NCBI RefSeq assembly: GCF_012844365.1
Contig: NZ_CP051626.1
Span: 1,674,001 to 1,738,000 of the forward strand
Direction: 5' to 3'
DNA: 64,000 nucleotides
DNA from: Brevibacterium sp. 'Marine'
Lineage (GTDB): Bacteria > Actinomycetota > Actinomycetes > Actinomycetales > Brevibacteriaceae
In this document: positions 63,359 to 64,000 of the stretch, in pieces
Position numbering within the stretch: the first letter of the stretch is position 1
How the letters are laid out: the number at the start of each line of letters is the position of its first letter
Notes under the pieces: generated by a model
Databases searched by the model: none
Seen by the model: the letters and a program-made list of their open reading frames with translations, nothing else
What the model was told of the DNA's origin: nothing
Made by a program: the position numbers and the translations under genes

Positions 63359-64000
63359 ATGGACGCACATCAGATCTCGGCAGCCCGGCTGATCTCGCAG
63401 GGACTCATCGGACCTCCACCTGAGTCACCGACAGGATCCGACCTCTCACCTGCCGGAGCCGTCGTCGAGCATCTCGGCTGCGTCCAAGCCCAAGCCCTCG
63501 GCGGAGCACTGGTCTCCATCGCCCTGCGCTCAGGGCCGGATGTCACTGACGGTGTGGCTGCCGTCCGTGCCGCCATCGATTCCGGAGAGATCGTGCGTTC
63601 CTGGACCCAACGCGGCACCATCCACCTGACCACGGCCAAGGACATCGGATGGATCCTCGGCCTCACCGGGGCACGGACCATGAAATCCACGGCCAAGCGG
63701 CGTGAGCACTTCGGCATCACCGACGCCATGCTCGATACTGCAGCCGAACTCGCCACAGCAGCCATCCGGGAACGGGGACCGCTGACGCGCTTCGAACTGC
63801 TCGACGCATTCGCTCCCATCGGCGCCGGAGACGAATACGGCCACGCCCGGTACCTCATCACGTCCCTGGCACTGCAGAACATCATCGTCCAAGCCCCCAT
63901 GATCGAGGGCAAGGACGATATGAAATACGTGCTCACCGCAGATTGGGTGCCTGCCCCCACGGAGTTGGACACCGAGGCGGCCGACCACGAATGGGTGAGA
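63359..64000 (+). CDS. Winged-helix DNA-binding (AlkZ/HTH_42-like) protein, partial
   Basis: At least 214 aa, running off the window end without a stop. The hallmark RSWTQRGTIHLT (AlkZ-family W-x-x-R-G-T-x-H) and the winged-helix AAIRERGPLTRFELLDAF are visible. YcaQ/AlkZ proteins are DNA glycosylases that unhook crosslinks; the catalytic Q-x-Q appears as VQAQALGG. The ATG at 63359 is the natural start. Confidence 0.8.
   Translation, partial: MDAHQISAARLISQGLIGPPPESPTGSDLSPAGAVVEHLGCVQAQALGGALVSIALRSGPDVTDGVAAVRAAIDSGEIVRSWTQRGTIHLTTAKDIGWILGLTGARTMKSTAKRREHFGITDAMLDTAAELATAAIRERGPLTRFELLDAFAPIGAGDEYGHARYLITSLALQNIIVQAPMIEGKDDMKYVLTADWVPAPTELDTEAADHEWVR

Overview
The window is high-GC actinobacterial chromosome. 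The gene content suggests Micrococcales and most probably Brevibacterium: a DUF222/HNH endonuclease, DinB/mycothiol-transferase-like proteins, LPxTG proteins ending in a short basic tail, DtxR/IdeR-type iron boxes, a ThiO-type thiamin operon, and many ATGA/GTGA stop-start overlaps. The genus is an inference from style, since no rRNA or other marker is present. I saw no rRNA, tRNA, insertion sequence, prophage or CRISPR array. The window looks like ordinary, densely coded chromosome with a few regulated modules.

Layout. 0-4 kb: a secreted peptidoglycan-binding-like protein, DinB, a small KOW protein, ArfB coupled to a PlsC-like acyltransferase, a membrane protein and an NAD(P)-binding reductase, closed by a strong terminator. 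4-7.6 kb: a stress/redox cluster with a RibD-like reductase divergent from an HxlR regulator, a SigJ-like ECF sigma factor, a DoxX-like membrane protein, and a VOC/SRPBCC pair. A near-identical palindrome lies before hxlR and before the VOC gene. 7.6-13.5 kb: PfkB kinase, DUF2695, then a tightly overlapped operon of nucleoside hydrolase, ECF S component, EcfT and a fused double ATPase. 13.6-20.4 kb: HXXEE, YrhK, VOC, PepSY lipoprotein/thymidine kinase, HNH endonuclease, uracil-DNA glycosylase, SRPBCC. 20.5-25.6 kb: thiOSGF on the minus strand under a TPP riboswitch, divergent from thiE-panE. 25.6-33.8 kb: a DedA/cyclotransferase-like fusion, a two-component system coupled to an FMN hydroxy-acid dehydrogenase, a TetR/flavin monooxygenase pair with two operators, and an amino-acid permease.

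33.8-41.2 kb: ferric-siderophore uptake split in two, with a binding lipoprotein and then two permeases plus ATPase, each half behind a DtxR-like box. Between them lie Nudix, SRPBCC and hydrolase genes and a sulfurtransferase-SufE pair. 41.2-43 kb: two META-like genes and DUF808. 43.2-47.8 kb: tandem LPxTG serine proteases. 47.9-54.4 kb: a GNAT gene broken by an in-frame amber codon, thioesterase, VOC, DinB, DUF368 (PopT family), and an LPxTG 5'-nucleotidase behind four 11-bp repeats that look like a PHO box. 54.5-64 kb: Tpx, PIG-L deacetylase, lipoproteins, a Gly-rich PKD protein, HhH-GPD glycosylase, YchJ, DUF2087, a phosphoribosyltransferase, a carboxylesterase, and a winged-helix protein cut by the window end.

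The strongest points for a second look are the asymmetric ECF ATPase linked to nucleoside salvage, the TPP aptamer compressed between divergent genes, the PHO-box-like array, the shared HxlR-type palindromes, the DedA fusion, and the tandem proteases with a hypervariable linker. I did not find anything I would call a wholly new biological system.
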